Source: Rhodoluna lacicola (GTDB lineage Bacteria; Actinomycetota; Actinomycetes; Actinomycetales; Microbacteriaceae). Taken from it: a DNA stretch of 64,000 nucleotides. Both the position numbers and the translations under genes were made by a program. The DNA lies in assembly GCF_000699505.1 (NCBI RefSeq), contig NZ_CP007490.1:744001-808000 (forward strand), given 5' to 3'. Under the pieces are notes generated by a model that ran no database searches, was not told the DNA's origin, and saw only the letters and a list, made by a program, of their open reading frames with translations. Shown piece after piece: positions 10,201 to 18,655 of this stretch. Position 1 is the stretch's first letter, and each line of letters begins with the position of its first letter.

Positions 10201-10560
10201 CTGGGCTACCAAGTCTTGGCCACCAGCGGAACAGCGGCGATTCTGGCGCGACACGGTATAGATGTCCAGGTAGTTCGAAAGCACACCGATGACAGCTCCG
10301 TGGCAGAGGGACCAACCATTGTTGAACTTATTTCAGCTGGAAGAGTCGACGTGGTCGTAAACACACCGTCGGGCTCGAGTGCTCGAAAAGACGGTTACGA
10401 AATCAGAGCGGCAACCACGGCGGCAGACAAGGCAATTTTTACTACCATTGCCCAGCTGAGTGCGGCAATTGGATCTTTTGAAGAGGTAATTGCCGGGCCT
10501 TTCGCAGTGAAGTCCTTGCAGGATCACGCGATCGATAGGGCGGTGGCACTTGCCAATTAG
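7261..10560 (+). CDS. carB: Carbamoyl-phosphate synthase large subunit
   Basis: Makes carbamoyl phosphate from bicarbonate, ammonia and two ATP for both pyrimidine and arginine synthesis. At 1099 residues it contains two homologous ATP-grasp halves. The first starts at [20 protein letters not shown] and the second near residue 558 with [20 protein letters not shown]-terminal MGS-like allosteric domain occupies the last 140 residues or so, where UMP/ornithine effectors bind in relatives. Conserved FTMGGLGSG and FVLGGRGME loops are present in the two halves. The downstream pyrF start lies inside the end of carB. Confidence 0.98.
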   Translation: MPKRSDIKSVLVIGSGPIVIGQACEFDYSGTQACRVLRAEGIRVILVNSNPATIMTDPDFADATYIEPITPQVIESIIIKEKPDAILPTLGGQTALNAAMALHELGILEKYNVELIGAKVDAIKKGEDRQIFKQLVLDAGADVAKSVICGTVDECVSAAGELGYPLMVQPSFTMGGLGSGFAYDEEELRRICESGLQASPVTQVMLSESILGWKEYELELMRDTNDNCVVVCSIENVDPVGVHTGDSITVAPALTLTDREYQNLRDISIDIIRAVGVDTGGCNIQFAVDPSNGRVVVIEMNPRVSRSSALASKATGFPIAKIAAKLAIGYTLDEIPNDITRVTPASFEPTLDYIVVKVPRFAFEKFPAANNTLTTTMKSVGEAMAIGRNYTQALQKALRSLEKRGSSFHWDGALGNVAELLEQIKTPTDGRIVQVQQALRAGATAAQVFDSTKIDPWFIDQIVLINEIAADIAAAPSLDETVIRLAKDHGFSDSQIAQIRGLSEPEVRAMRHEMKLRPVFKTVDTCAGEFPAETPYHYSTYEEETEVAPSDRKKVVILGSGPNRIGQGVEFDYSCVHASFALSEAGYETIMINCNPETVSTDYDTSDRLYFEPLTLEDVLEVIHAEQQSGELVGVVVQLGGQTALGLAKGLQEAGIPILGTSPDAIDLAEERGLFSKILDDGDLLAPANGTALNLAEAEIIAARIGYPVLVRPSFVLGGRGMEIVYDQAGIRDYFDRIADQGIVGPNHPLLVDRFLDDAIEIDIDALFDGTDLYVGGVMEHIEEAGIHSGDSSCTLPPITMSDSQIARVREATLKIAQGIGVRGLLNVQFALAADVLYVLEANPRASRTVPFVSKALGITLAKAASLVMVGRTIKELVSEGHLPEKDGTYIPAGAPIAVKEAVLPFKRFATKDGRFVDSLLGPEMRSTGEVMGIDVDFPKAFAKSQSAAGSALPVSGSIFISVSDRDKPQVILPVRRLQQLGYQVLATSGTAAILARHGIDVQVVRKHTDDSSVAEGPTIVELISAGRVDVVVNTPSGSSARKDGYEIRAATTAADKAIFTTIAQLSAAIGSFEEVIAGPFAVKSLQDHAIDRAVALAN

Positions 10561-11407
10561 TTTTGGTACAAAACTCGCCGACTCATTTGCTAAGTATGGT
10601 CAACTCTGTGTGGGCATAGACCCGCACTCGGCACTGCTTAATCAGTGGGGTTTAGAAGACGATGTAAACGGCCTGGAAAAATTTGCCAACGCTGTGCTTG
10701 ATTCGGCGGTATCAAGGGTTGGCATCATCAAGCCCCAAGTTTCTTTTTTTGAACGCCATGGCTCAAAGGGATTTGTGGTCCTTGAAAGGCTTGCCGCAAG
10801 AGCGGCCGAAACGGATCTGCTCGTAATAATGGATGCCAAACGCGGTGACATTGGAACAACGATGGACGCCTACTTTGATGCCTGGTTGGGAAAAAACGCT
10901 CCATTTATCTGCGATGCCCTGACCGTATCTCCGTACCTGGGTTTCGGCTCACTCAAGGACACCTTGAGTGGTTCGGCAGAAAGAGGAAAGGGTGTTTTCG
11001 TTCTAGCAGCTACTTCAAACCCAGAGGGGGCTAGCGTTCAACGCGCCACCATTGGAGGAACGACGCTGGCTAAGTCAATCTGGGAATCCCTGGCCGAGAT
11101 TAACGCTGTCACGGCATCTGGAAATGCAAGGTTCGGTTCCTTTGGTGCGGTTCTTGGGGCGACTCTAAATCTTCAGTCCTTTGGTCTCGGCCAAGTCATG
11201 GCTGGTCAGCCCAATGCTGCGACGCCAATTCTCGCGCCGGGATTTGGCGCCCAGGGCGCAGAACTTTCTGCAAGCAAGCAGCTTTTTGGAGAGGCAGCAT
11301 CACAAGTAATCCATTCGGTATCTAGAAGCGTTCTTCAGGCAGGTGAGTCTGGACTAGCTAAAGCTATCGATAGCGCTAAAGCCGAATTGGCGATTGGCCT
11401 AGGCTAA
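10550..11407 (+). CDS. pyrF: Orotidine 5'-phosphate decarboxylase
   Basis: Decarboxylates OMP to UMP, the last de novo step. At 285 residues this is the longer actinobacterial type-2 form. The active-site motif [13 protein letters not shown] (Lys/Asp pair near 95-100) is intact. A TTG start at 10550, overlapping the end of carB by 11 bases, gives [13 protein letters not shown], which fits the family N-terminus. pyrD and pyrE are not in the window. The stop codon is 4 bases from the gmk ATG; in many actinobacteria a mihF gene sits here. Confidence 0.94.
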   Translation: MPISFGTKLADSFAKYGQLCVGIDPHSALLNQWGLEDDVNGLEKFANAVLDSAVSRVGIIKPQVSFFERHGSKGFVVLERLAARAAETDLLVIMDAKRGDIGTTMDAYFDAWLGKNAPFICDALTVSPYLGFGSLKDTLSGSAERGKGVFVLAATSNPEGASVQRATIGGTTLAKSIWESLAEINAVTASGNARFGSFGAVLGATLNLQSFGLGQVMAGQPNAATPILAPGFGAQGAELSASKQLFGEAASQVIHSVSRSVLQAGESGLAKAIDSAKAELAIGLG

Positions 11408-11411
11408 TTTC
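11400..11411 (+). promoter_or_regulatory. Probable leaderless promoter -10 of gmk
   Basis: TAGGCT (11400-11405) is followed by exactly 6 bases and then the gmk ATG. There is no Shine-Dalgarno sequence in front of the ATG. The box lies inside the last codons of pyrF. No clear -35 element is visible. Confidence 0.5.
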
Positions 11412-11963
11412 ATGTCGAATAAGTTGATCGTCATTGCCGGACCTACCGCGGTTGGCAAAGGTACCGTAGTCGACTACATCGTAAAGAATTTTCCGGGAAT
11501 CCATCTATCGGTGTCGGCAACGACCAGAAAACCAAGACCCGGCGAAGTTTATGGCAAAAATTATTTCTTTCTCAGCCATGAGGAATTTGATGGCCTGATT
11601 GCCGATGGTGAGATGCTGGAATACGCAACGGTACACGGCCTGAATAAATATGGAACGCCTCGCAAACCTGTTTTGGAAGCCCTTGCCCGAGGCGAGCACG
11701 TAATTTTAGAAATCGATCTCCAGGGGGCAAGGCAAGTGCGAAAGACCATGCCGGAGGCGAAATTCATCTTTATAACCCCGCCTAGTTGGGACGAACTTGT
11801 GCGCAGGCTCACCGCAAGGGGCACCGAATCCGCTGAGGAACAAGAAAAACGGCTTGAGACTGCCCGAGAGGAGCTAGCTGCTCAGGGGGAGTTTGACCAC
11901 GTAGTTATAAACGATGAGGTAGCCAGATGCGCCGCCGAAGTCGTAGACTTGATACAGAGTTAG
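11412..11963 (+). CDS. gmk: Guanylate kinase
   Basis: Phosphorylates GMP to GDP with ATP. The P-loop GPTAVGKGT is at residues 10-18. The GMP-binding segments SATTRKPRPGEVYGKNYFF and EYATVHGLNKYGTP follow, and EIDLQGARQV is conserved. The 183-residue length is that of a plain Gmk with no N-terminal extension. Some Microbacteriaceae relatives, as I recall, carry a mIHF-like helical region at or next to this N-terminus; none is seen here. It is followed after 44 bases by rpoZ, the usual neighbour. Confidence 0.96.
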   Translation: MSNKLIVIAGPTAVGKGTVVDYIVKNFPGIHLSVSATTRKPRPGEVYGKNYFFLSHEEFDGLIADGEMLEYATVHGLNKYGTPRKPVLEALARGEHVILEIDLQGARQVRKTMPEAKFIFITPPSWDELVRRLTARGTESAEEQEKRLETAREELAAQGEFDHVVINDEVARCAAEVVDLIQS

Positions 11964-12007
11964 CGGCCGGACCGCCAAAACACCCCAATTAACAAGAAGG
12001 TTGAACC

Positions 12008-12262
12008 ATGTCTGAAAAGCTTGAAGGAATTGTCTCTCCAGCGATTGACAACCTGCTAAACAAGGTTGACTCAAAGTACGAACTAGTGATCTTTGCTTCA
12101 AAGCGTGCTCGCCAGATTAACGACTACTACTCAGCCTTACACGAGGGCAGCCTGTTCAACAATGTTGGACCACTTGTAGACGCAACGGTTGATGAGAAGC
12201 CACTAACAATCGCGATGCACGAGATCGACCAGAACAAACTACAGAAGCACGCAACAGAGTAA
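12008..12262 (+). CDS. rpoZ: RNA polymerase omega subunit
   Basis: A small RNA polymerase subunit that helps fold and bind beta-prime. The 84-residue sequence has the conserved [20 protein letters not shown] block (residues 23-42), equivalent to the omega signature for the beta-prime clamp. A good AAGAAGG ribosome site precedes the ATG. The gmk-rpoZ-coaBC order is widespread in actinobacteria. Confidence 0.95.
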   Translation: MSEKLEGIVSPAIDNLLNKVDSKYELVIFASKRARQINDYYSALHEGSLFNNVGPLVDATVDEKPLTIAMHEIDQNKLQKHATE

Positions 12263-12279
12263 TTACAGCTCAAAACTTT

Positions 12280-12291
12280 TAGACAAAGTCC
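12280..12291 (+). promoter_or_regulatory. Possible leaderless promoter -10 of coaBC
   Basis: TAGACA (12280-12285) lies 6 bases before the coaBC ATG, and no ribosome site is visible. The last T of the usual TAnnnT is A here, so this is a weaker case than the gmk, rpe or polA examples. Confidence 0.35.
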
Positions 12292-13491
12292 ATGCACGTA
12301 ATCGTTGGTATTACCGGTGGCATAGCTGCCTACAAGGCCACGGCCATTATTCGATTACTAACAGAGGCGGGCCACACCGTAAAGGTGATACCAACCCAAA
12401 ACGCGTTGCGATTTATCGGAGCCACAACGCTGGAGGCACTGTCTCATAACACGGTTGACCCTGATTTGTACACCGATGTTGAATCCGTGAAGCATGTTGC
12501 TCTTGGTCAGGAAGCCGATTTAGTAATCGTTGCACCTGCCAGTGCATCGTTCTTAGCCAGATACAGCGCGGGAATCGCAGATGACCTACTCGGCAACACG
12601 TTGCTGGTTACTAAGGCTCCGTTAGTAGTTGCACCAGCAATGCACACAGAAATGTGGCTGCATCCGGCCACTCAAGCAAACGTTAAGTTGCTTACCGAAC
12701 GTGGCGTGCACATTCTTGAACCGGCAGTGGGTCGTCTGACAGGGGAAGATAGCGGCATTGGACGCCTACCGGAACCTGAAGAAATTGTTTCGTTTGCGCT
12801 CTCTAAAATTGGCAGGCAAGACCTCGCCGGTAAAAGATTTTTGATCACAGCCGGAGGCACCAGAGAAGAAATTGATCCAGTTCGTTTCATCGGCAACAAG
12901 TCTTCTGGCAAACAGGGGATTGCCATTGCACTTGAAGCTGCGCAACGCGGAGCAACTGTGACACTGATTGCAGCCAACATCGCGGCTGTTCCAAGTGAAA
13001 TTCAGAATGTCATTCCAGTGCAGGACACACAGCAGTTAAGTCAGAAGCTGAACGAGCAACTCGCCGAGCAAGATGTCTTGGTTATGGCGGCGGCAGTTGC
13101 CGACTTTAGGGTTGCGAATACAGCCTCAAACAAACTAAAACGTTCTGAGTTGGGCAATCACTTGCAGTTAGAACTAGTCGCCAATGAAGATATACTGGCC
13201 AACGCTGTTAAGCGGATTCAGGCCGAACACTTGCAGGTTGTCACCGTTGGCTTCGCAGCGGAGACCGCTGCCGACACGCACCAACTTGAGGAACTAGCTA
13301 AATCAAAACTTGCACATAAGGGTTGCGACTTGGTAGTTGCCAACAATGTCGCCAATGGTGCCGTTTTCGACGCCGACACTAACGACGTACTGATTCTCAC
13401 ACGAAGCGGTAGAACCGTGGCGGCTCAAGGGTCAAAGCGTTTAGTAGCTGCAGAACTGCTAGACGTAATAGCTGACCTGCAAGCCAAATGA
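12292..13491 (+). CDS. coaBC: Bifunctional phosphopantothenoylcysteine decarboxylase / phosphopantothenate-cysteine ligase
   Basis: Carries out two middle steps of coenzyme A synthesis. The N-terminal CoaC flavoprotein domain (about 1-185) has GITGGIAAYKA, the substrate motif PAMHTEMW, and a flap reading EDSGIGRLPE. The C-terminal CoaB domain (about 190-399) has LITAGGTREEIDPVRFIGN and AAAVADFR. The flap lacks the cysteine found in the Escherichia coli ACGDxGxGR motif; I recall the same DSG form in mycobacterial CoaBC. The end overlaps priA by 4 bases, with no metK in between. Confidence 0.95.
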   Translation: MHVIVGITGGIAAYKATAIIRLLTEAGHTVKVIPTQNALRFIGATTLEALSHNTVDPDLYTDVESVKHVALGQEADLVIVAPASASFLARYSAGIADDLLGNTLLVTKAPLVVAPAMHTEMWLHPATQANVKLLTERGVHILEPAVGRLTGEDSGIGRLPEPEEIVSFALSKIGRQDLAGKRFLITAGGTREEIDPVRFIGNKSSGKQGIAIALEAAQRGATVTLIAANIAAVPSEIQNVIPVQDTQQLSQKLNEQLAEQDVLVMAAAVADFRVANTASNKLKRSELGNHLQLELVANEDILANAVKRIQAEHLQVVTVGFAAETAADTHQLEELAKSKLAHKGCDLVVANNVANGAVFDADTNDVLILTRSGRTVAAQGSKRLVAAELLDVIADLQAK

Positions 13492-15350
13492 TTGCCAGAG
13501 TGGTGATTGATTCACCGCTTCCTCAACTAGACCGACTTTTTGACTATTTGATTCCTGAAGGTCTAGCCGCCCAGGTAATCGCAGGCGTACGTGTTCGAGT
13601 GCCATTTGGTAGGTCCAAAAACTTTTTAGATGGCTTCGTTGTTGAAGTTGTTGAGAGCAGTGATTTCACTGGTGACCTGAATCCAATTGCTGAATTAGTT
13701 TCTTCGGCTCCGGTGTTAGACAACTGGGTTTATCAATTAGTCAGGGCCGTAGCAGACCGCCAGGCCTCAACAGCTTCAGACGTACTTCGGCTGGCTATTC
13801 CAGATCGCTCGGTTGCGGTTGAGAAGAAGTGGTTGGAGTCCACCACGGTTGCTGAGTCAACAAAAGCGATTTCCGAGGGATCTAAACAAACTGCTCTTGT
13901 TGCACCAGTCACCGATGCTAATGGGCCAATTTGGGTACAACAGATTTTGAACACCTGCATACGGGCAGTTAGGTCTGGAACATCAGTGATTATTGCCGTG
14001 CCAGACTTTCGTGACCAAGTGGCCCTGCTTGAAGCACTCACCGATTCTGAAGTTGCAAGCGCGGTAATCAACTTCACAACCGACACTCAAAAGTCCAAAC
14101 GATACGCTGCATTTCTTGCCTGCTTGAGTAACGATGTGAGCATCGTTGTTGGAAGCAGATCTGCAATCTACGCTCCGGTTCGAAATCTCGGCCAGATAAT
14201 CGTCTGGGACGACGGCGACCCAAGTCATCAGGAGCCGATTAGCCCATACAGCCACACTCGTGAGGTTGCCTTGATGCGTCAACGCATTCAGGATTGCAAT
14301 CTTTTATTCCTAGGTCACAGCAGATCAACAGAAGTGGCTCGTTTGGTTTCGCTGAAATTCCTTGAGGATATCAGCACGCCTTTCAAGCTACCCAAAATCG
14401 CCAACACCGATTCTGAACTGCGCGTTGACTCGATGGCGTGGCAAGCGATTCGTGCTGGATTGGCGAACGGACCGGTCTTGGTGCAAGTGGCGGCAAAGGG
14501 AACCGCAACATCGGTGTTTTGCTCTTCCTGCGATAAGCGCGCCGAATGCAGAAATTGCAACGGACCGCTTTGGATTGACGAACGCAACTACGTCAAGTGC
14601 CGCTGGTGCAATGCCGTAAACATGGATTTTCGGTGCCAAGAATGCGCCGGAACAAAATTAAAACCAGGTTCCGCAGGCTCGACTCGAACACTTGCTGAAT
14701 TCGGGCGTGCCTTTCCTGGTGTGCAATTGATTGAAGCAACCGCCGAGAGCAAGGCTCAAACGCTGAAGTCAGGCAATTTCTTAGTGGTATCCACGCCAGG
14801 TGCAGAGCCAAGAGTGATTGGTGGTTACGCAGCGATCGTTATTTTGGATGCCAATCGCGCGTTGAACCGGGATACGCTGCGGTCTACCGAGGATGCAGTG
14901 CGTGCTTGGTCCAATGCCATTGCGCTTGGTAGCGGTGAGGCCAGAAGTGTTTTGGTTGGCGTATCTGGGGCGCTGGCTAAAAAGTTCTCACTTTGGTCAC
15001 AGGCGGAGATTGCGCAACGAGAGCTCGCCACCCGAGCCGAACTTAGATTTCCGCCGGCAATCAGACTAGCCTCACTTGGTTCCTCAAAGGAACTTATTCA
15101 AGAAGTGCTAGGTGAACTTAGTGCCCTATCTGGAATTGAAGTCCTTGGTCCAGTGCCAATTTCGACAAGAGGTGTGACCTCTGAGTGGCGCGTTTTGATT
15201 AAGTACGAATACTCCGATGGCGCAAAGCTTGCCGAAACACTCAAAGCATTGTCACTTAAGCTTTCTGCCGGTCAGCAACGAGTAAGCGCTAAATCTGGCC
15301 GCGCCATGCGTCCAATCCGCATCAAGATGGATGATGTAGAAGTAATCTAG
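13488..15350 (+). CDS. priA: PriA-like primosome protein without helicase motifs
   Basis: Resembles replication-restart PriA: an N-terminal DNA-binding domain beginning VVIDSPLPQLDRLFDYLIP, then a degenerate helicase core. The Walker A lysine motif is absent and the DEAH box position reads WDDGDPSHQE, so ATP-driven helicase action is unlikely. The zinc-binding region is intact, with CxxC pairs CSSC, CRNC, CRWC and CQEC near residues 345-385. This degenerate form is known from actinobacteria, where the annotation is usually 'probable PriA'. It overlaps coaBC by 4 bases and is followed by fmt. Its actual role remains inferred. Confidence 0.88.
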   Translation: MIARVVIDSPLPQLDRLFDYLIPEGLAAQVIAGVRVRVPFGRSKNFLDGFVVEVVESSDFTGDLNPIAELVSSAPVLDNWVYQLVRAVADRQASTASDVLRLAIPDRSVAVEKKWLESTTVAESTKAISEGSKQTALVAPVTDANGPIWVQQILNTCIRAVRSGTSVIIAVPDFRDQVALLEALTDSEVASAVINFTTDTQKSKRYAAFLACLSNDVSIVVGSRSAIYAPVRNLGQIIVWDDGDPSHQEPISPYSHTREVALMRQRIQDCNLLFLGHSRSTEVARLVSLKFLEDISTPFKLPKIANTDSELRVDSMAWQAIRAGLANGPVLVQVAAKGTATSVFCSSCDKRAECRNCNGPLWIDERNYVKCRWCNAVNMDFRCQECAGTKLKPGSAGSTRTLAEFGRAFPGVQLIEATAESKAQTLKSGNFLVVSTPGAEPRVIGGYAAIVILDANRALNRDTLRSTEDAVRAWSNAIALGSGEARSVLVGVSGALAKKFSLWSQAEIAQRELATRAELRFPPAIRLASLGSSKELIQEVLGELSALSGIEVLGPVPISTRGVTSEWRVLIKYEYSDGAKLAETLKALSLKLSAGQQRVSAKSGRAMRPIRIKMDDVEVI

Positions 15351-15356
15351 AGGCCT

Positions 15357-16280
15357 ATGAGAGTAATTTTTGCTGGCACGCCACAAAATGCGGCCACCAC
15401 GCTGATTGCTCTAACTAAATCCGGCGTCGACGTTGTTGGGGTGCTTACCCGAACTGATGCTCCTATTGGCCGCAAGAAAGTTTTGACTCCGTCGCCGGTA
15501 GCGGCAGCAGCCGCGGAATTGAACATTCCTGTGCTCAAAGCCAATCAGGTTGATGAAGCTACGCTCGAAGAGATCTTGGCTCTGAAGCCGGATCTTGGCG
15601 TCGTGGTGGCCTACGGTGCGTTCCTGAACGAAGGCACTTTGACGGCTTTGCCGAAGGGTTGGATTAATTTGCACTACAGCCTGTTGCCAGCGCTTCGCGG
15701 TGCCGCACCTGTGCAACACGCGCTACTTCAAGGCTTAACTTCCACTGGTGTAACTGCATTTCAACTTGATCGTGGAATGGATACCGGACCGATACTGCTT
15801 CAGGCACCAACCACGATTGAACCCAACGAGAGCGCGGGCAGATTACTTAGCCGGCTTACAGACATCGGAATCAGCGTTTTACTTGAAATCATTCCGGCTA
15901 TCGCAGCTGGTGTTACTACGGCTAAACCTCAAGAGAACTCTGCTGCATCATTTGCACCAAAGATAGATCGCGTAGACGCTCAAATTTCTTGGACTAAAAC
16001 CGCAGTGGATATTGAACAGTTGATTCGCGCGATGAATCCAGAGCCGATGGCCTGGACCACCCTGCAGGCCGAATCGTTCAGAGTGCTTGAGGCACGCGCG
16101 TGGCCGGCTATCGTTTTAGCTGATCCAGTCGCCAGGGTTCAACTTGTTGATGGCAAAGTGTTGGTAAAAGCTTCGTCAGGCAGCGTTGAGTTAATCACGG
16201 TGCAGCCGGCGGGAAAAAATGTTATGGCGGCAATTGATTGGTTCCGTGGAACTAAGGGGCATCTTGTCTTCGGCTCCTAA
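15357..16280 (+). CDS. fmt: Methionyl-tRNA formyltransferase
   Basis: Formylates Met-tRNA(fMet) from 10-formyltetrahydrofolate for translation initiation. The formyltransferase domain starts MRVIFAGTPQNAA and has INLHYSLLPALRGAAPVQ (103-120), containing the catalytic Asn and His. The catalytic Asp lies in DRGMDTGPI. The C-terminal tRNA-binding OB-like domain occupies roughly residues 205-307. The start is 6 bases after priA. A TAATCT box lies 8 bases before the ATG, so a separate leaderless transcript is possible, but AGAGG could also act as a ribosome site. def is not adjacent. Confidence 0.96.
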   Translation: MRVIFAGTPQNAATTLIALTKSGVDVVGVLTRTDAPIGRKKVLTPSPVAAAAAELNIPVLKANQVDEATLEEILALKPDLGVVVAYGAFLNEGTLTALPKGWINLHYSLLPALRGAAPVQHALLQGLTSTGVTAFQLDRGMDTGPILLQAPTTIEPNESAGRLLSRLTDIGISVLLEIIPAIAAGVTTAKPQENSAASFAPKIDRVDAQISWTKTAVDIEQLIRAMNPEPMAWTTLQAESFRVLEARAWPAIVLADPVARVQLVDGKVLVKASSGSVELITVQPAGKNVMAAIDWFRGTKGHLVFGS

Positions 16281-17646
16281 ACCAATGCGAACCTCATCAA
16301 GAACCGTTGCTCTTGAGCTTCTTTTCGCGGTTGAGTTTGATGACGCTTATGCGAACCTGTTACTACCAAAGCTATTAACGGCTTCAAGACTTGATGAACG
16401 CGACTCGGCTCTTGCCCAGGAACTGAGTTTTGGCACACTACGCTGGCAGTTATTTTACGATCGCATTATCGAGGAGTGCGCTAAGCGTTATGCCGATGAG
16501 ATTGATCTAAAGTCACTAATAGTTCTTCGTTTGGGAGCACACCAATTACTGGGCATGCGCACACCGGCTCACGCGGCTCTTGATGAAACCGTTGAGCTAG
16601 CAAAGCAATTTGTCAGCAGGGGAGCGGCCGGTTTTGTAAACGGTGTGCTTCGCCGGGTGAGCGAACGCAAGCGCGATGAATGGCTGGCAATCGTGCTTCA
16701 AGGTCTTGAGAATCCGGCAGAGAAACTAGCCGTTGAGTTTTCACATCCAATCTGGGTGGTCAAGGCAATGCAACAGTCGCTGGCACTTGATGGTCGCGAG
16801 TCAGAACTGCAAGATCTTCTGCTGGCTGACAACATCGCTCCCCTGGTAAGCCTCGTTGCTCTGCCCGGCCTTGCCAAGAAGTCGGATTTTGAAGACCTAC
16901 CAATTGGTCCGGCTAGCCCTATCGGTGCACAGTTAGATTCTGGTGATCCAAACAATTTGGTGGCTTTCCGTGAAGGACGAATCAGGGTTCAAGATCAAGG
17001 TTCGCAATTGGCAGCGCTTGCTTTGGTCGAAGCAAAACCTATTGCAGAAAACGAAAGGTGGCTTGACCTGTGCGCTGGACCCGGCGGAAAGGCTGCCCTT
17101 CTAGCGGCAGAGGCCCAGGTAAATGGCGCACAATTTATTTGCAACGAGATTGCACCGCATCGCGCCAAACTTGTCAGCCAGGCAATTGCAGTCGTGAACA
17201 ACAAAATTCAAGTCACAGTTGAGGACGGTCGAAACTATTCCGTTCAACACGGCAATCAGTTTGATCGAATTTTGCTTGATGCTCCCTGCACCGGTCTTGG
17301 GGCGCTTCGTCGCAGACCGGAGTCGCGCTGGCGTAAAACACAGGCAGATGTCGCTGAACTGAGTCAACTGCAAGAAGAGTTGCTTCTAAGCGCCTGGGAT
17401 TGCCTATTACCAGGTGGGGTGCTGGCCTACGTCACTTGTTCGCCACATCTTGCTGAGACAAACGCCATTGTTGATTGGGCGAAGAAGAAACTTATTGGTC
17501 TAGAACTAATTGACGCTAACGCCGTATTAGCCGAAATCAATCCAAATCTGCACTTGAACCATAACCGCAAGACCGCTCAACTTTGGCCGCACATCCATCA
17601 AACTGACGCGATGTTTATTGCCCTGTTCACTAAGACCAGTGGCTAG
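16264..17646 (+). CDS. rsmB: 16S rRNA (cytosine-967 C5)-methyltransferase
   Basis: Methylates C967 of 16S rRNA using S-adenosylmethionine. The N-terminal NusB-like domain (about 1-145) precedes a Rossmann methyltransferase domain with LDLCAGPGGKAALLA, the motif LDAPCTGLGALRRRP, and the nucleophile region YVTCSPHLAET. I take TTG at 16264 as the start because AAGGGG sits 4 bases upstream. This overlaps fmt by 17 bases and gives 460 residues. ATG 16285 is an alternative. The stop codon TAG forms the first three bases of the probable rpe -10 box. Confidence 0.93.
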   Translation: MSSAPKPMRTSSRTVALELLFAVEFDDAYANLLLPKLLTASRLDERDSALAQELSFGTLRWQLFYDRIIEECAKRYADEIDLKSLIVLRLGAHQLLGMRTPAHAALDETVELAKQFVSRGAAGFVNGVLRRVSERKRDEWLAIVLQGLENPAEKLAVEFSHPIWVVKAMQQSLALDGRESELQDLLLADNIAPLVSLVALPGLAKKSDFEDLPIGPASPIGAQLDSGDPNNLVAFREGRIRVQDQGSQLAALALVEAKPIAENERWLDLCAGPGGKAALLAAEAQVNGAQFICNEIAPHRAKLVSQAIAVVNNKIQVTVEDGRNYSVQHGNQFDRILLDAPCTGLGALRRRPESRWRKTQADVAELSQLQEELLLSAWDCLLPGGVLAYVTCSPHLAETNAIVDWAKKKLIGLELIDANAVLAEINPNLHLNHNRKTAQLWPHIHQTDAMFIALFTKTSG

Positions 17647-17655
17647 GCTGATTGC
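17644..17655 (+). promoter_or_regulatory. Probable leaderless promoter -10 of rpe
   Basis: TAGGCT (17644-17649) is followed by 6 bases and the rpe ATG. The TAG is at the same time the rsmB stop codon. No ribosome site precedes the ATG, which favours a leaderless start. The -35 region is not recognisable. Confidence 0.5.
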
Positions 17656-18330
17656 ATGAGCCGCGCAAGAATTAATCCAAGTATTCTTTCTGCAGACTTT
17701 GCCAATTTTGAGTCTGAATTCGCCACAATTGCCAACAGTGACCTTATCCATGTTGATGTGATGGACAACAATTTCGTTCCAAACCTGACCTTTGGCTTAC
17801 CTATGGTTCAGCGCATGCAACAAATCACACCAAAACCGCTGGATATTCACCTGATGATTGCCAATGTTGACAAGTGGGCGGCGGGCTATGCCGAGACCGG
17901 TGCGTTTTCAGTCACTTTTCACGCTGAGGCATCAGACAACCCGGTGCAGCTAGCCCGCAAAATTAGGGCTATTGGTGCTCGAGCAGGAGTTGCCATTAAG
18001 CCAGGCACAAATGTTGAGGGTGTTCTTGATGATCTTTCGGAATTTGATCAATTGCTGGTCATGACGGTTGAGCCTGGTTTTGGTGGGCAGGCACTAATCG
18101 AAGACACACTTACCAAGGTCAGTGCTGCCCGCAGGCGAATCGATCAAGACAAGCTTGATGTCTGGTTGCAAGTAGACGGTGGTATAGACGAAACAAACAT
18201 CCAACGAGTTGCCGAACTCGGCGCAGATACCTTCGTTGCCGGTAGCGCTGTATTCAAGTCGCAAGATCGCGCCAAGCAAATCCAAAACCTACGTGATTTG
18301 GCCGAAATCGGTATTTCACACCGTCATTAG
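17656..18330 (+). CDS. rpe: Ribulose-phosphate 3-epimerase
   Basis: Interconverts ribulose-5-phosphate and xylulose-5-phosphate in the pentose phosphate pathway. A TIM-barrel of 224 residues with NPSILSADFANFE at the start, the metal/catalytic HVDVMDNNFVPN, HLMIANVDKW, TVEPGFGGQ and the catalytic VDGGIDETN. It is located away from the zwf/tkt cluster later in the window, in the conserved rsmB-rpe neighbourhood of actinobacteria. Metabolically it links that cluster with tkt and tal. Confidence 0.97.
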   Translation: MSRARINPSILSADFANFESEFATIANSDLIHVDVMDNNFVPNLTFGLPMVQRMQQITPKPLDIHLMIANVDKWAAGYAETGAFSVTFHAEASDNPVQLARKIRAIGARAGVAIKPGTNVEGVLDDLSEFDQLLVMTVEPGFGGQALIEDTLTKVSAARRRIDQDKLDVWLQVDGGIDETNIQRVAELGADTFVAGSAVFKSQDRAKQIQNLRDLAEIGISHRH

Positions 18331-18332
18331 CT

Positions 18333-18367
18333 TTGGTTGCCGCGCTACAAGCCGGTAACCTATTTAA
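18333..18367 (+). promoter_or_regulatory. Probable promoter of the his-trp gene run (leaderless hisE)
   Basis: TTGGTT (18333-18338) and TAACCT (18356-18361) are 17 bases apart, a proper sigma-70-like pair. The hisE ATG follows 6 bases after the -10. There is no ribosome site. This is the best-formed of the leaderless candidates and would drive hisE and possibly the genes downstream. Confidence 0.6.
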
Positions 18368-18631
18368 ATGAAGTCCTTCGAACAACTTTTTGCTGAAATA
18401 AGCGAAAAGGCCGCCAATCGCCCGGCCGGTTCTGAAACCGTGAAGTGGATTGATGCAGGCACCCACACCATCGGCAAGAAGATCGTCGAGGAAGCGGCCG
18501 AAGTCTGGATGGCCGCAGAACATGAAGGCAAGGAACGCACCGCCGAGGAAATTTCCCAGCTGATTTACCATTTGCAGGTGCTGATGGTCAATCAAGGTCT
18601 CACCCTAGAAGACCTAGAAAAAAACTTTTAG
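18368..18631 (+). CDS. hisE: Phosphoribosyl-ATP pyrophosphatase
   Basis: Hydrolyses phosphoribosyl-ATP to phosphoribosyl-AMP, the second histidine step. The 87-residue all-helical MazG-like protein has [15 protein letters not shown], containing the metal-binding Glu residues, followed by [13 protein letters not shown]. It is a stand-alone HisE, not fused to HisI, as usual in actinobacteria. hisG follows 24 bases downstream. Confidence 0.96.
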   Translation: MKSFEQLFAEISEKAANRPAGSETVKWIDAGTHTIGKKIVEEAAEVWMAAEHEGKERTAEEISQLIYHLQVLMVNQGLTLEDLEKNF

Positions 18632-18655
18632 TCACTTCTTTCGAAAGATATAACT

